Origin: Acidithrix ferrooxidans
Lineage (GTDB): Bacteria; Actinomycetota; Acidimicrobiia; Acidimicrobiales; Acidimicrobiaceae
NCBI RefSeq assembly: GCF_000949295.1
Contig: NZ_JXYS01000069.1
Location: 1-36,518 of the forward strand
Direction: 5' to 3'
Length of the DNA: 36,518 nucleotides
Positions 17,849 to 25,598 of this stretch are shown piece after piece (the stretch's first letter is position 1; every line of letters starts with the position of its first letter). The notes beneath the pieces were generated by a model. The model was not told the DNA's origin, did not search any database, and saw only the letters and a program-made list of their open reading frames with translations. Both the position numbers and the translations under genes were made by a program.

Positions 17849-18148
17849 ATGAATAACCTAATTCCTGCAAACTGTGATCCTATTGCTCTTCAAACCCTTG
17901 GACAAATGACGCCCTCTCTCGCCCGCCAGACCCGGCGGCAGATCGAGCGAGTCGTTGGCCAAGGTCTGGTCGCCGAAGTTCACGAACAGGTTCGAGCAGT
18001 TCTGGCGAACACCGCACTTGATAACGTTGGAGCGCTTAGCGCCCTTGAAGCACACCTTATCGAAATCGCTCCGCTGGGAGAGGCTCGTTACAAGCACATT
18101 GTCGATGCCTACGCGATGGGCGCTGCTCGAGTGATCACCAGATGGTAA
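17849..18148 (+). CDS. Hypothetical helical protein, first gene of the element's rightward operon
   Basis: About 99 residues from the ATG at 17849, chosen because AAAGGAAAG lies 6-8 bases upstream; a GTG six codons earlier is in frame. The sequence is helical, with LARQTRRQIERVVGQGL and a central VHEQVRAVLANTALDNVGAL. No membrane segment or catalytic motif is seen. It overlaps the next gene by seven bases. It resembles in style the small accessory genes upstream of coupling-protein genes in actinobacterial integrative elements, but I cannot name it. Confidence 0.65.
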   Translation: MNNLIPANCDPIALQTLGQMTPSLARQTRRQIERVVGQGLVAEVHEQVRAVLANTALDNVGALSALEAHLIEIAPLGEARYKHIVDAYAMGAARVITRW

Positions 18149-18432
18149 GAGTAATCGAGATCCTCGAGATGGCTCCACTGATCACGATAGTGGTCATGTT
18201 TGTAACGGCGGCAGCGGAGAATGCACCCCGATGGTTGCAGCGCCTTCGTGGAAGACATGCACAGCGCCTAGAAGCCGAATGCCATCGCCAAGAGATAGAA
18301 GCTCAAGTCAGGCTTCACTTGTTCGCATCAGTACTAAAGGCAAATGCGCATCAGGCCCGCAAAGAGTTGATCCAAGCATCGTTCATTGCCTCAAAAGAGG
18401 CGCAGAAGCAAAAAACTGACCAGGATTATTGA
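18142..18432 (+). CDS. Small membrane-anchored hypothetical protein
   Basis: 96 residues. Residues about 10-26 (MAPLITIVVMFVTAAAE) form one N-terminal hydrophobic segment, followed by a highly charged helical region with many Arg, Gln and Glu, likely a coiled coil. The start ATG at 18142 lies inside the end of the previous gene; an alternative ATG nine codons later just precedes the membrane segment. Such N-anchored coiled-coil proteins are common in conjugation operons, but the function is unknown. Confidence 0.55.
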   Translation: MVRVIEILEMAPLITIVVMFVTAAAENAPRWLQRLRGRHAQRLEAECHRQEIEAQVRLHLFASVLKANAHQARKELIQASFIASKEAQKQKTDQDY

Positions 18433-18601
18433 CGAATCAACATCATCGTTTTTGCTACCCGTATTTCGCAAATCTGACCCGGCATGGGGTGTGCTGTCGC
18501 TCCTAATTGTTGGACGACACGCTCTTGTCCGGGCCACGTGAGTACTCAAGATAGCCGTGGAGGAATTGAAATCGCTTGGCTCTAACTGAAAGAAGGCATA
18601 A

Positions 18602-18694
18602 ATGACAAGAAACAAGAAGTACTGCACCACCATGGCTGGTCTGCGGTGGGATGTTCGACAAAAAGGCAAAATTCCGGTGGTGCGAAGGACATGA
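18602..18694 (+). CDS. Possible 30-residue leader ORF
   Basis: ATG at 18602 with GAAGG six bases upstream; ends with TGA at 18692-18694, which overlaps the ATG of the next frame by four bases (ATGA). The product is short and basic. It may be a small protein or a translational leader coupling the next gene. Support is the ribosome site and the overlap only. Confidence 0.4.
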   Translation: MTRNKKYCTTMAGLRWDVRQKGKIPVVRRT

Positions 18695-19368
18695 TGACCT
18701 TTGATCTAATCAAGGCGATGTCTTTCTGTGAACTCGTAAATCCTGAGTGCACCTGCGGCTACAACGAGCACTTGACAGGGAGATGTGGTGGGCCGAACAA
18801 AAGGAGGATTCAGATGACCAACAATAGCAGTGAACTTTCGGATACCGAACTTTGGACGGCCCGGCTACGCCTCAGTAAATTCATTCGCTTAGAGGCACAA
18901 CGCACCGCGACAGAGCTCGGATTTAGCTGGCGTCCAGCGTCCATAGCCCCGAGCGATCTGGATGCCCTGCGGGCTGAGTTCCAAGTCTGTCATGTCTCTG
19001 GACTGCCACTGCGAGTTCTGCGGGATTTTTCAGAGGTCACCATCTACGACCGTTCAGCGACGAACTGGGCTTTCCGATACATGCATGACACTCGACATGT
19101 CTGGCTCTCGGCCGATTTCTCAACTGAAGCAGAACTGGCGGTAGCTTCTTGTCACTTGGCTAGGGCCAAAGCAGAAGGGCTAAGTCCTAGATCACTGGAA
19201 TACGAGCTGTTATTGGCCGACACGGTGGGTCAGACCTTGTATATGGCTCACACCCACCGATTCGTTATTAACCAGCTCCAATTTGCGCTCGACTGCATTC
19301 GGTTTGACTTCGACACGGCGCTTGAGCGTGAGGCCGGGTGGAGTCTCATGCAAGGAACGGCAACATGA
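18691..19368 (+). CDS. Hypothetical protein with N-terminal Cys-rich motif and internal start
   Basis: About 225 residues from the ATG at 18691. The first 40 residues contain CELVNPECTCGYNEHLTGRC, a C-x6-C-x-C-x8-C pattern resembling short Cys motifs in small actinobacterial element proteins, possibly metal binding. A very strong ribosome site (AAAAGGAGG, 18799-18807) lies just before an in-frame ATG at 18814, so a shorter 184-residue form is likely made as well, or instead. The main part is soluble and mixed in charge: YDRSATNWAFRYMHDTRHVWLSAD, then a helical region rich in Ala and Leu. I do not recognise the fold. It overlaps the downstream membrane-protein gene by ATGA, placing it in the conjugation operon. 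Confidence 0.6.
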   Translation: MMTFDLIKAMSFCELVNPECTCGYNEHLTGRCGGPNKRRIQMTNNSSELSDTELWTARLRLSKFIRLEAQRTATELGFSWRPASIAPSDLDALRAEFQVCHVSGLPLRVLRDFSEVTIYDRSATNWAFRYMHDTRHVWLSADFSTEAELAVASCHLARAKAEGLSPRSLEYELLLADTVGQTLYMAHTHRFVINQLQFALDCIRFDFDTALEREAGWSLMQGTAT

Positions 19369-19559
19369 TCACACCAAGTTCGTCGGGTTGGCGCAAGTCA
19401 CTGACAGGTGCCGCCTTCACACTATTGGTCTCGGCTTTCGCCCTTTACATTGCGATGCGACTTATCGAGGCAATGCTGCCGGTACTAATCGCAGTGGGCG
19501 TGGTAGTAGGCGTTGTTTACGTGTTGTGGATAATTCATCGCCGGAGGCAAGGGTGGTAA
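19365..19559 (+). CDS. Small two-helix membrane protein of the element
   Basis: 64 residues from the ATG at 19365, which overlaps the previous stop (ATGA). Two hydrophobic segments are visible: GAAFTLLVSAFALYIAMRL and VLIAVGVVVGVVYVLWII, ending in a basic tail HRRRQGW. Small membrane proteins of this shape are regular neighbours of coupling-protein genes in actinobacterial integrative elements. Function unknown. Confidence 0.65.
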   Translation: MITPSSSGWRKSLTGAAFTLLVSAFALYIAMRLIEAMLPVLIAVGVVVGVVYVLWIIHRRRQGW

Positions 19560-19809
19560 CTACTGCCCACAATGAGAACGGTACCAGAGGTAGAAGATGT
19601 CCAATCGGTGTTGTGGAATTAACAATCATCATTGACTAATGCGTAAAAGCATTATTTACTTATCAGTCCATAGTAATGCGTTTCAGCAGCAGGCGAAATG
19701 GATCGGTGCGGGTGTAACCCGTGTAGTTCATTCCGTTTGCATTCAGGGCTCTGGAAATAATCGCCCTTGTTTATTAACCCATAAATAAAAGAAAAAAGGA
19801 GGTAACGCT
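19560..19809 (+). promoter_or_regulatory. Promoter and structured leader before the coupling-protein genes
   Basis: 250 bases without a gene. A possible promoter, TTGACT (19633-19638), 17 bases, TTTACT, brackets an operator-like motif (19638-19656). Downstream are several small hairpins: GGGT-GTA-ACCC near 19713-19722, and AGGGC (19745-19749) pairing with GCCCT (19763-19767), followed by TGTTTATT. The last could act as a weak terminator or attenuator. The region ends with the strong ribosome site AAAAAAGGAGG before 19810. Confidence 0.45.
19638..19656. promoter_or_regulatory. Operator-like motif AATGC-N6-GCATT
   Basis: AATGCGTAAAAGCATTATT matches the motif at 25599-25616 in all but a few positions (shared ATGCGTA, three variable bases, GCATTATT). 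It lies in the spacer of a possible promoter for the coupling-protein genes. Confidence 0.5.
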
Positions 19810-20064
19810 ATGAGTAGAACATTCCACAATAATGACGGTCATATCAGAGTCCGAGGTGTCAGAAAAGATCCACCTGATCTGCGACGTTTGGCGAGGGCGT
19901 TGATTGCCCTGGCTGAAGCTCAAGCCGAAACTGAGGCCGAGGCTGAAGCCCAAGCCGGGATTCAAGCCAAGGCAGAAATCCGGGCAAAGCGTAATAAAGC
20001 TATCCAGCCTGTCAAACCCCTCAAAGATGAAAACAACTCCGATAACCAAGGTGATGCGGCGTGA
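19810..20064 (+). CDS. Small conserved-type protein with Ala/Glu repeat helix, beside coupling protein
   Basis: 84 residues. The N-terminus, MSRTFHNNDGHIRVRGVRKD, followed by PPDLRRLARALIALAEAQAE, resembles short proteins found immediately before TraD-like genes in actinobacterial integrative elements; I know it from pattern only and no function is established. The middle is a low-complexity helix made of AE/EA and QA repeats (about residues 36-56). A perfect ribosome site (AAAAGGAGG) precedes the ATG. The stop overlaps the GTG start of the coupling-protein gene, indicating translational coupling. It may bind the coupling ATPase or DNA. Confidence 0.7.
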   Translation: MSRTFHNNDGHIRVRGVRKDPPDLRRLARALIALAEAQAETEAEAEAQAGIQAKAEIRAKRNKAIQPVKPLKDENNSDNQGDAA

Positions 20065-22217
20065 ACGCCGGTCCTGTTATCTGGTATCGACTGCGTTGGC
20101 CCAGAAATGTCTCAGCCCAGCAGGTTGAACAGGCTTTTCTGCTGCTCAGCGCTACAGCTGGAACCCCAGTTGTAATTGAAACAGTTGGCAGTGCTGACTT
20201 CGTGGAGCATCGTCTGGCACTGCCAAGAGACCGGGTCGGAAGCATCGTCCATCAGCTACGCGCTGGTCTGCCTGGACTGGCCGTTGAGACAATAGACCAC
20301 AATAACAGTGCATTCAATCGGGCGGTAGAACTGCGGTTATCGACCCGTCGTCGACCACTTGGTACCGACGATCCTGAAGTTGTCAGTACGGCACTGCTGA
20401 GCGCGCTATCTCACCTTGGTGCCCATGAGCGTCTGGTTCTGCAATGGGTACTTGGTCGTCAGCTGTCTTCAACTCCGGTTCCCAACAAGATCAATGCTTC
20501 TAGTGAATTCTGGCTATCCAACGTGGCCGATACCGTACTGGGTAAAGCACAATCAGCTGACAGCGAATTTCGCACTGCCCTGCGTTCCAAACAGGGCATT
20601 TCGGGCTGGCAAGTGGTCGGGCGAGTTGGCGTTATAGCCAAGAGTTACGCAAGGCAGCGTCAGTTGACTCGCCAAGTTCTCGGAGCACTGCGCACCTCTG
20701 AATCCCCCGGTGTCAGTTTCCGGGCTCGTTCGACCAGTCCTAAACGAATCACGGGTGTTCATGTTCCCTTATTCATTCCACTGCGGTTGAACGCTCTTGA
20801 GCTGGCCACGGTGTCCGGGTGGCCAATTGGCGCCACCAGTGATCTTCCGGTTGCCAAGGTTGGCAGCCGGATGCTGGCCCCAACATCTGCGATACCAAAG
20901 TCGGGACGCATTATTGGCGAAGCGACATTTCCAGGGAGGGAACGACCGCTGGCGGTCTCGGCAACTGACTCGCTGCGCCATCTTCACGTCCTTGGTCCAA
21001 CCGGATCCGGAAAATCTACATTGCTGTTAAATCTCGTTGTCCAGGATATGGCAGATGGCAGAGGCATCGCGGTGATCGAACCCAGAGGCGACCTGATAAA
21101 AGATATCTTGAGCCACGTCCCACCACACCGCGCTGGCGACGTGGTTTTGCTCGATCCAACCGATGACAAGCAACCAGTGGGGCTAAATCCCCTGTCTACT
21201 CATGGTCGTTCGCCTGAACTGGTGGCCGATCAACTGCTCGGCGTCTTTCACAACCTCTACGCCGCAAACTGGGGACCAAGGACCCAGGACATTTTGGGTA
21301 GTGCCTTATTAACCCTTGCCCGCAATCCCGGTATGACACTGGTGGCTTTGCCGTTGCTTCTAACCAATGCCGGTTTTCGCCGTCGAATGGTGGCCAACCT
21401 CGATGATCCGATAGGCCTGGAACCATTTTGGGCTTCCTACGAAAACTGGAGCGAAGCCGAGAGAACTACCGCCATCTCCCCGGTCATGAATAAGCTGCGT
21501 CCTTTCTTACTACGTCCTCAAATTAGGGCCATTATCGGGCAAGCTAAGCCCCGATTCGATGTCCGTGAATTATTCACCAAACGGAAAATCCTGCTTGTCA
21601 ATCTGGCCAAGGGAGAACTGGGACCAGAGACCGCGGCACTGCTTGGCAGTTTGGTTATCGCTCAGTTGTGGCAGGCTACCCTGAGCCGTTCGATGATTGC
21701 CCCAGAGAAGCGTCACCCGGTCTTTATATACGTCGATGAGTTTCAGGATTACCTGCGACTTCCAACTGATTTTGCCGATGCCCTGGCTCAAGCCCGGGGT
21801 TTGGGCGTCGGATTTGTCTTGGCCCATCAGTACATGCACCAACTGGATATACCAATGCGTTCAGCGGTAATGAACAACGCCCAGTCCCGCATCGCCTTTC
21901 GACTACCGAACGAAGATGCCAAGCTGATCGCCGCCGGTAGCAACTTAGAACCGGAGGATTTTCAGAGTCTTAACGCTTATCACTGCTACCTGCAACTGTT
22001 GGCCCGAAACTCGGTTCAGCCCTGGTGCAGCGCCCGGACCCTTTTGCCAGATAGTTCGACAAGCGATCCGGAGCTTATTCGCACTGCATCGCGTGATGCC
22101 TACGGCATTGACCGAAGTGTTGTCGAGGCCGCAATTCGTGAACTTGCCTATGGGCGAAAAACTGAGCCAACTAACGATCTTGGTCGTCGCCAGCGCACTA
22201 GTGGGGATAGCTTATGA
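20061..22217 (+). CDS. VirD4/TraD-like type IV coupling ATPase
   Basis: 718-residue DNA-pumping ATPase that would bring the element DNA to the conjugation machinery. Start is GTG at 20061, overlapping the previous stop (GTGA). The Walker A motif LGPTGSGKST is at about residues 311-320, followed by IAVIEPRGDLIKDIL near 336-350. Walker B FIYVDEFQDYL is at about 555-565, with the DEFQ typical of VirD4/TraG proteins. The C-terminal RIAFRLPNEDAKLIA stretch fits the TraM-recognition region of this group. No N-terminal membrane helices are apparent, so it probably works with the small membrane proteins upstream. No mating-channel genes (VirB4-like) or a classical relaxase appear in the window; transfer may use a reduced or double-stranded mechanism, or those genes lie elsewhere. 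Confidence 0.88.
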   Translation: MNAGPVIWYRLRWPRNVSAQQVEQAFLLLSATAGTPVVIETVGSADFVEHRLALPRDRVGSIVHQLRAGLPGLAVETIDHNNSAFNRAVELRLSTRRRPLGTDDPEVVSTALLSALSHLGAHERLVLQWVLGRQLSSTPVPNKINASSEFWLSNVADTVLGKAQSADSEFRTALRSKQGISGWQVVGRVGVIAKSYARQRQLTRQVLGALRTSESPGVSFRARSTSPKRITGVHVPLFIPLRLNALELATVSGWPIGATSDLPVAKVGSRMLAPTSAIPKSGRIIGEATFPGRERPLAVSATDSLRHLHVLGPTGSGKSTLLLNLVVQDMADGRGIAVIEPRGDLIKDILSHVPPHRAGDVVLLDPTDDKQPVGLNPLSTHGRSPELVADQLLGVFHNLYAANWGPRTQDILGSALLTLARNPGMTLVALPLLLTNAGFRRRMVANLDDPIGLEPFWASYENWSEAERTTAISPVMNKLRPFLLRPQIRAIIGQAKPRFDVRELFTKRKILLVNLAKGELGPETAALLGSLVIAQLWQATLSRSMIAPEKRHPVFIYVDEFQDYLRLPTDFADALAQARGLGVGFVLAHQYMHQLDIPMRSAVMNNAQSRIAFRLPNEDAKLIAAGSNLEPEDFQSLNAYHCYLQLLARNSVQPWCSARTLLPDSSTSDPELIRTASRDAYGIDRSVVEAAIRELAYGRKTEPTNDLGRRQRTSGDSL

Positions 22218-22545
22218 GTGGCCTGGGGCGGTGTCCGCTCGCTCTACCGTTCGCGTGTACAACAGGGGTGGGAACCACCTGGCCAGAAGTCATAAACGCT
22301 CCGACAAGGGCGCGGACTCTATTGCTACATTGCTGCATTCTCTCTTTCTTCGCCAAAGGCCGGAGGCCTGAGCCGACGGCGGCAAATAAAGGCTATTACT
22401 CGACGGACAGAAGTCCCAGAACAATCAATAATCAGCTAATTGCAAAGGGTTGTCTGTCCCATCGTGTTGCCAAATTCCCACTCACTTACACCTTTCATAC
22501 TCTCTCTACAGGCGCGGAATTGGTATGCAACTCCGGGAGGTTTCG
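22218..22545. other. Gap between coupling ATPase and replication-relaxation gene
   Basis: About 330 bases. An open frame on the plus strand (22214-22549) starts with an ATGA overlap, but its protein lacks any family character and runs into the next gene, so I do not call it. Two short inverted repeats are visible: GGTGG-GAA-CCACC (22267-22279) and AGGCC-GGA-GGCCT (about 22358-22370). The stretch could hold a terminator, a promoter for the next operon, or a transfer origin; nothing decides between these. Confidence 0.4.
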
Positions 22546-23349
22546 ATGAGTGATCAACGAACCAGTTCAAAGGGACTCAGAAGATCTCGCGAACAACTCT
22601 CAACCCGGGATCTTGAGATAATCCGCCAAGTTTCTGAGCTGCGGCTGATGAGTACTCGCCAGATCGAAGTTCTCTATTTTTCAGCCGATGATCACGCCAG
22701 TGCCTTATCGGCGGCCCGCAGCTGTCGTCGGGTTCTGGTCGGACTAACCAGGGACCGGTTGCTGGTGAGACTGGATCGTCGGGTCGGTGGGGTTAGGGCC
22801 GGATCGGCTTCGTATATTTACGCCCTTGGTCCGGTTGGCCATCGGGTAACGGCAACAGGTGGCAATCGTCCCAGGTTTCGGGAACCAACCACGATTTTTG
22901 TCGATCACACTCTGGCTGTCTCCCAGGTTGTGGTTGACGTGACCCTAGCCAACCGTCAAGGTGCGTTCGAGATTCTGAGCTGTCAGAGCGAGCCTCGCTG
23001 TTGGCGGAAATTTTCCGGATTGGGCGGTCCGATGTTTCTGCGGCCTGATCTGTTCCTGGCGCTCGGTGTGGGCGACTACGAACAGCGATGGTTCATAGAG
23101 ATCGACAGAGGCAGTGAACACCTGCCAGCCCTTCTTCGCAAGTGTCGCATATATGACGCCTACTATCGCTCCGGCAAGGAACAGGCGGCTCACGGTCTCC
23201 ATCCCCAGGTTTGCTGGATTATGCCAGATAACAAACGTACTGCACGATTACAAGCAGCCATTGCCCGTGATCATCGATTAACCAAGGAACTATTTGTCAC
23301 TACCGTCTTTGAACAAGGGTTGTCGACATTGAGTGGAGGCAGCTCATGA
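22546..23349 (+). CDS. Replication-relaxation family protein
   Basis: About 267 residues from the ATG at 22546, chosen because CGGGAGG lies 6 bases upstream. The N-terminal winged-helix region (LSTRDLEIIRQVSELRLMST, then RQIEVLYF) is the hallmark of this family, found in plasmids and integrative elements of actinobacteria. The middle part contains FVDHTLAVSQVVVDVTLA and the later FIEIDRGSEHLPALLRKCRIY, also conserved in this group and reminiscent of a degenerate nuclease-like core. The family is linked to plasmid replication or mobilisation by context, but its chemistry is unknown. Its stop overlaps the start of the methyltransferase gene (ATGA). It may serve as replication initiator or relaxase substitute for the element. 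Confidence 0.82.
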   Translation: MSDQRTSSKGLRRSREQLSTRDLEIIRQVSELRLMSTRQIEVLYFSADDHASALSAARSCRRVLVGLTRDRLLVRLDRRVGGVRAGSASYIYALGPVGHRVTATGGNRPRFREPTTIFVDHTLAVSQVVVDVTLANRQGAFEILSCQSEPRCWRKFSGLGGPMFLRPDLFLALGVGDYEQRWFIEIDRGSEHLPALLRKCRIYDAYYRSGKEQAAHGLHPQVCWIMPDNKRTARLQAAIARDHRLTKELFVTTVFEQGLSTLSGGSS

Positions 23350-24407
23350 ACGGCCGCCAAGGCAGAAGTCTGCCCGACAGCTCAATCACTCTAAACACCG
23401 TCATCGTCGGTGATGCCCGCAAGCGGCTGGCGGAAATCCCCGAGGCTTCAGTGGATTCTGTCGTTACCTCGCCGCCGTACTTCCAGCTTCGGGACTATGG
23501 GACTAAGAATCAGATGGGTCTTGAGCCTGACGTGTCAGCCTGGGTAAATGAGCTACGTCTGGTAATGGGTGGACTTTCAAGAGTGCTCAAGCCAACCGGA
23601 TCGGTCTGGCTGAACCTGGGAGACAGCTTCAGTCGTCACCCACATTTTGGCGCACCGTCGAAAAGTCTGCTGCTGGGACCGGAGCGGTTGGCACTTGCTC
23701 TTATAGAAGACGGCTGGACGATTCGAAACAAAGTCATCTGGGCCAAGACCCGTTCCATGCCAAGCAGCGTTCGGGATCGACTGTCGTGCACCTGGGAGGT
23801 GATCTATTTCCTGACCCGTTCCCATCATTACTACTTCGATCTTGATGCCATCAGGATACCGCATCTCACGTCACTGAAACACCCCGCCAAAGCACTGAAG
23901 CCCTACCCACCATTATCGGCCAGTCCACCAAATTGGGCCGGACCGCTGGCTGGCAACAACGTTGGACTGGCAAAGTTAAAGGCCCAGGGGTTGAGTGGTC
24001 ATCCGCTAGGTAAGAATCCCGGGGATGTCTGGACAATGGCATCAGCAAACTTCCGAGGTGAGCATTTCGCCACTTTCCCGCCCCGCCTGGTAGAGCAACC
24101 GCTTTTGGCGACCTGTCCGGAAAAGGTCTGTGTTGGTTGCGGCGGTCCTTGGCAGCGAAATCAAGCTAAGACCGTTGGGCAGCTTACTGTACCTGGTGAT
24201 TTACGTCCATCTTGTAAATGTCGCAAGGGGTGGCGTCCCGGAGTGGTGCTCGATCCGTTTTTTGGGGCCGGAACCGTTGGCCTGGTTGCTGAAGCACACC
24301 GGCGGGATTGGCTTGGTATTGAGCTGAACCCCCGCTTTGCCAAACTGGCCATGGAACGGATCACCAAGGCTAGCACCGAAAAACAAGCAAAGAAGGAGGC
24401 TTCATGA
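23346..24407 (+). CDS. Beta-class DNA methyltransferase (N4-cytosine or N6-adenine)
   Basis: 353-residue site-specific methyltransferase. Catalytic motif IV TSPPY is at residues 41-45, and the SAM-binding motif LDPFFGAGTVGLVA lies near the C-terminus, followed by WLGIELNPRFAKLAMERI. This IV-before-I order defines the beta class. The SPPY form is common in N4-cytosine enzymes but does not exclude adenine. A Cys-rich insertion (CPEKVCVGCGGPW, then SCKCRKGW) between them looks like a zinc-binding structural element. No restriction endonuclease gene is adjacent, so it is an orphan enzyme of the element, probably protecting element DNA from host restriction or controlling its genes. It overlaps both neighbours by ATGA, so it is part of a tightly coupled operon. 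Confidence 0.87.
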   Translation: MNGRQGRSLPDSSITLNTVIVGDARKRLAEIPEASVDSVVTSPPYFQLRDYGTKNQMGLEPDVSAWVNELRLVMGGLSRVLKPTGSVWLNLGDSFSRHPHFGAPSKSLLLGPERLALALIEDGWTIRNKVIWAKTRSMPSSVRDRLSCTWEVIYFLTRSHHYYFDLDAIRIPHLTSLKHPAKALKPYPPLSASPPNWAGPLAGNNVGLAKLKAQGLSGHPLGKNPGDVWTMASANFRGEHFATFPPRLVEQPLLATCPEKVCVGCGGPWQRNQAKTVGQLTVPGDLRPSCKCRKGWRPGVVLDPFFGAGTVGLVAEAHRRDWLGIELNPRFAKLAMERITKASTEKQAKKEAS

Positions 24408-24544
24408 TGCATGAGTACCTCGTCGGTGAAATGCGGCTTTACGAGGAGATGCCATTAGGGGATCGCCGGTCGCACCAAACCGAGGAGGATATGGTTATGA
24501 GCCATGTTGCACTCAAGTACTTCTGCCAGGAGGTGGCACTGTGA
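24404..24544 (+). CDS. Small hypothetical protein (46 residues) between methyltransferase and RHH-like gene
   Basis: ATG at 24404 with AGAAGGAGG six to eight bases upstream. It overlaps the methyltransferase stop by four bases and ends at TGA 24542-24544, inside the GTG start of the next gene. The product is acidic (GEMRLYEEMPLGDRRSHQ), with no membrane segment. The strong ribosome site and overlaps on both sides are the evidence; the function is unknown. Confidence 0.6.
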   Translation: MMHEYLVGEMRLYEEMPLGDRRSHQTEEDMVMSHVALKYFCQEVAL

Positions 24545-24858
24545 AATCACTAGCCATTCGACTTGAAGAAGATACACACGCCCAGCTGACAATGATTGCC
24601 CAGCTCGAAGAACTCACGATAAGCGACGCTATTCGCCAAGCCATCGAGAGTTTCATCGAGACAAAGCGCAGCAATCCGCAACTGGCTGGACGGGCTGAAG
24701 CCGTTCTCGCTGAAATCGAGAGCGATGCCGCCAAACGGCGTGAAGCCATCGTCACCCTATTCGGGGGCGAAAGTGTAGCGCCGGAGCAAGGCGGTCCAAC
24801 GGGAGCAAAATCCCAACGGTCCAACCGCTCAAAGGAAAATGAGCCAGCTTTGAGCTGA
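24541..24858 (+). CDS. Ribbon-helix-helix (CopG/Arc-like) DNA-binding protein
   Basis: 105 residues starting at GTG 24541, with AGGAGGT seven bases upstream. The N-terminal 45 residues, KSLAIRLEEDTHAQLTMIAQ followed by ISDAIRQAIESFIE, match the beta-helix-helix pattern of CopG/Arc proteins. The remainder is a charged helix and a Ser/Asn/Glu-rich tail. Such proteins often regulate plasmid or element genes or assist DNA processing at a transfer origin. It is the last gene before a large nested hairpin (24874-24926) that may be its operator or the operon terminator. Confidence 0.75.
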   Translation: MKSLAIRLEEDTHAQLTMIAQLEELTISDAIRQAIESFIETKRSNPQLAGRAEAVLAEIESDAAKRREAIVTLFGGESVAPEQGGPTGAKSQRSNRSKENEPALS

Positions 24859-24873
24859 GCATCCTTTCCACCC

Positions 24874-24926
24874 TGACAGGGACTTTCTGAATCGCAATTA
24901 TGCGACCCTCAAGAAAGTCCCTGTCA
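24874..24926. repeat. Nested hairpin: 15-bp perfect stem enclosing a smaller stem
   Basis: TGACAGGGACTTTCT (24874-24888) pairs perfectly with AGAAAGTCCCTGTCA (24912-24926). Inside the loop, TCGCA-ATTA-TGCGA forms a second hairpin. There is no T-run after either arm, so a simple intrinsic terminator is not certain. It lies between the RHH-like gene and ardA and might be a terminator, a protein-binding site or a recombination or transfer site. Confidence 0.88.
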
Positions 24927-24967
24927 TCAACCCAACAAAAGATAACGAATAACTAAGGAGGTGAACT

Positions 24968-25567
24968 ATGGAAGAAGAACCAAAGATAGAAGTAGATGGA
25001 CAAGAACAAAATAAGACTGAATACCTGGAAGATCAGCCACGCATTTACGTGGCCAGCCTGAGTGACTACAACGACGGCTACCTGCACGGCACATGGATAA
25101 ATGCTTCACAGGAACCAGAAGATATCCACTCAGCAATTCAAGACATGCTGACAAGATCTCCAACACCCGGAGCTGAAGAATATGCCATACACGACTATGA
25201 GAACTTTGGACCGCTGAAACTCGGTGAATACGAGAGCATTAAAACTGTTTCCCTACTGGCTCAGGGAATCACTGAACACGGAGTGGCCTATGCCCACTGG
25301 GCGGCACTGGTTGAAGATAGTAGTCCCGAAGCACTGGGTCGTTTTGAAGATGCCTATCGCGGACATTTTGACAGCCTGGTTGACTACGCCGGTCAACTCT
25401 TTGATGATTTCGGTTATAACGATCTGATTGAGACTATCGTGCCAGAACACCTTCGGTCTTATATCCGTGTTGACATTGAAGCCTTTGCCAGAGACCTTGA
25501 ATTATCTGGAAGCATTTCCACAAGCGAGGGAGACGGGGGCGTTTATGTATTTGATGAAATTTATTGA
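24968..25567 (+). CDS. ardA: Antirestriction protein ArdA
   Basis: 199-residue acidic protein. After a short charged leader the ArdA pattern begins: RIYVASLSDYNDGYLHGTWI, then DIHSAIQDML, AEEYAIHDYENFG and, near the middle, GVAYAHWAALVE. Very high Asp and Glu content fits its known mode of action: ArdA mimics bent B-form DNA and blocks type I restriction-modification enzymes in the recipient. The normal length is 160-200. A perfect ribosome site (AAGGAGGTG) precedes the ATG at 24968. It stands alone after the nested hairpin and before the XRE repressor gene, so it may have its own promoter. Its presence supports a conjugative lifestyle for the element. Confidence 0.93.
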   Translation: MEEEPKIEVDGQEQNKTEYLEDQPRIYVASLSDYNDGYLHGTWINASQEPEDIHSAIQDMLTRSPTPGAEEYAIHDYENFGPLKLGEYESIKTVSLLAQGITEHGVAYAHWAALVEDSSPEALGRFEDAYRGHFDSLVDYAGQLFDDFGYNDLIETIVPEHLRSYIRVDIEAFARDLELSGSISTSEGDGGVYVFDEIY

Positions 25568-25598
25568 ATTTCCACGTTGTGGAATTGGCAACAATGGG

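Noticed and set aside
19904-20049. Alanine/glutamate-rich repeat region considered as a separate repeat array
   Set aside because: It is the low-complexity helix of the 84-residue protein, not an independent repeat element; no CRISPR-like spacing found anywhere in the window.
22214-22549. Plus-strand frame of 111 codons after the coupling-protein gene, starting with an ATGA overlap
   Set aside because: Composition unlike the neighbouring proteins, runs into the next gene start, and no recognisable motif; kept only as a note in the gap entry.
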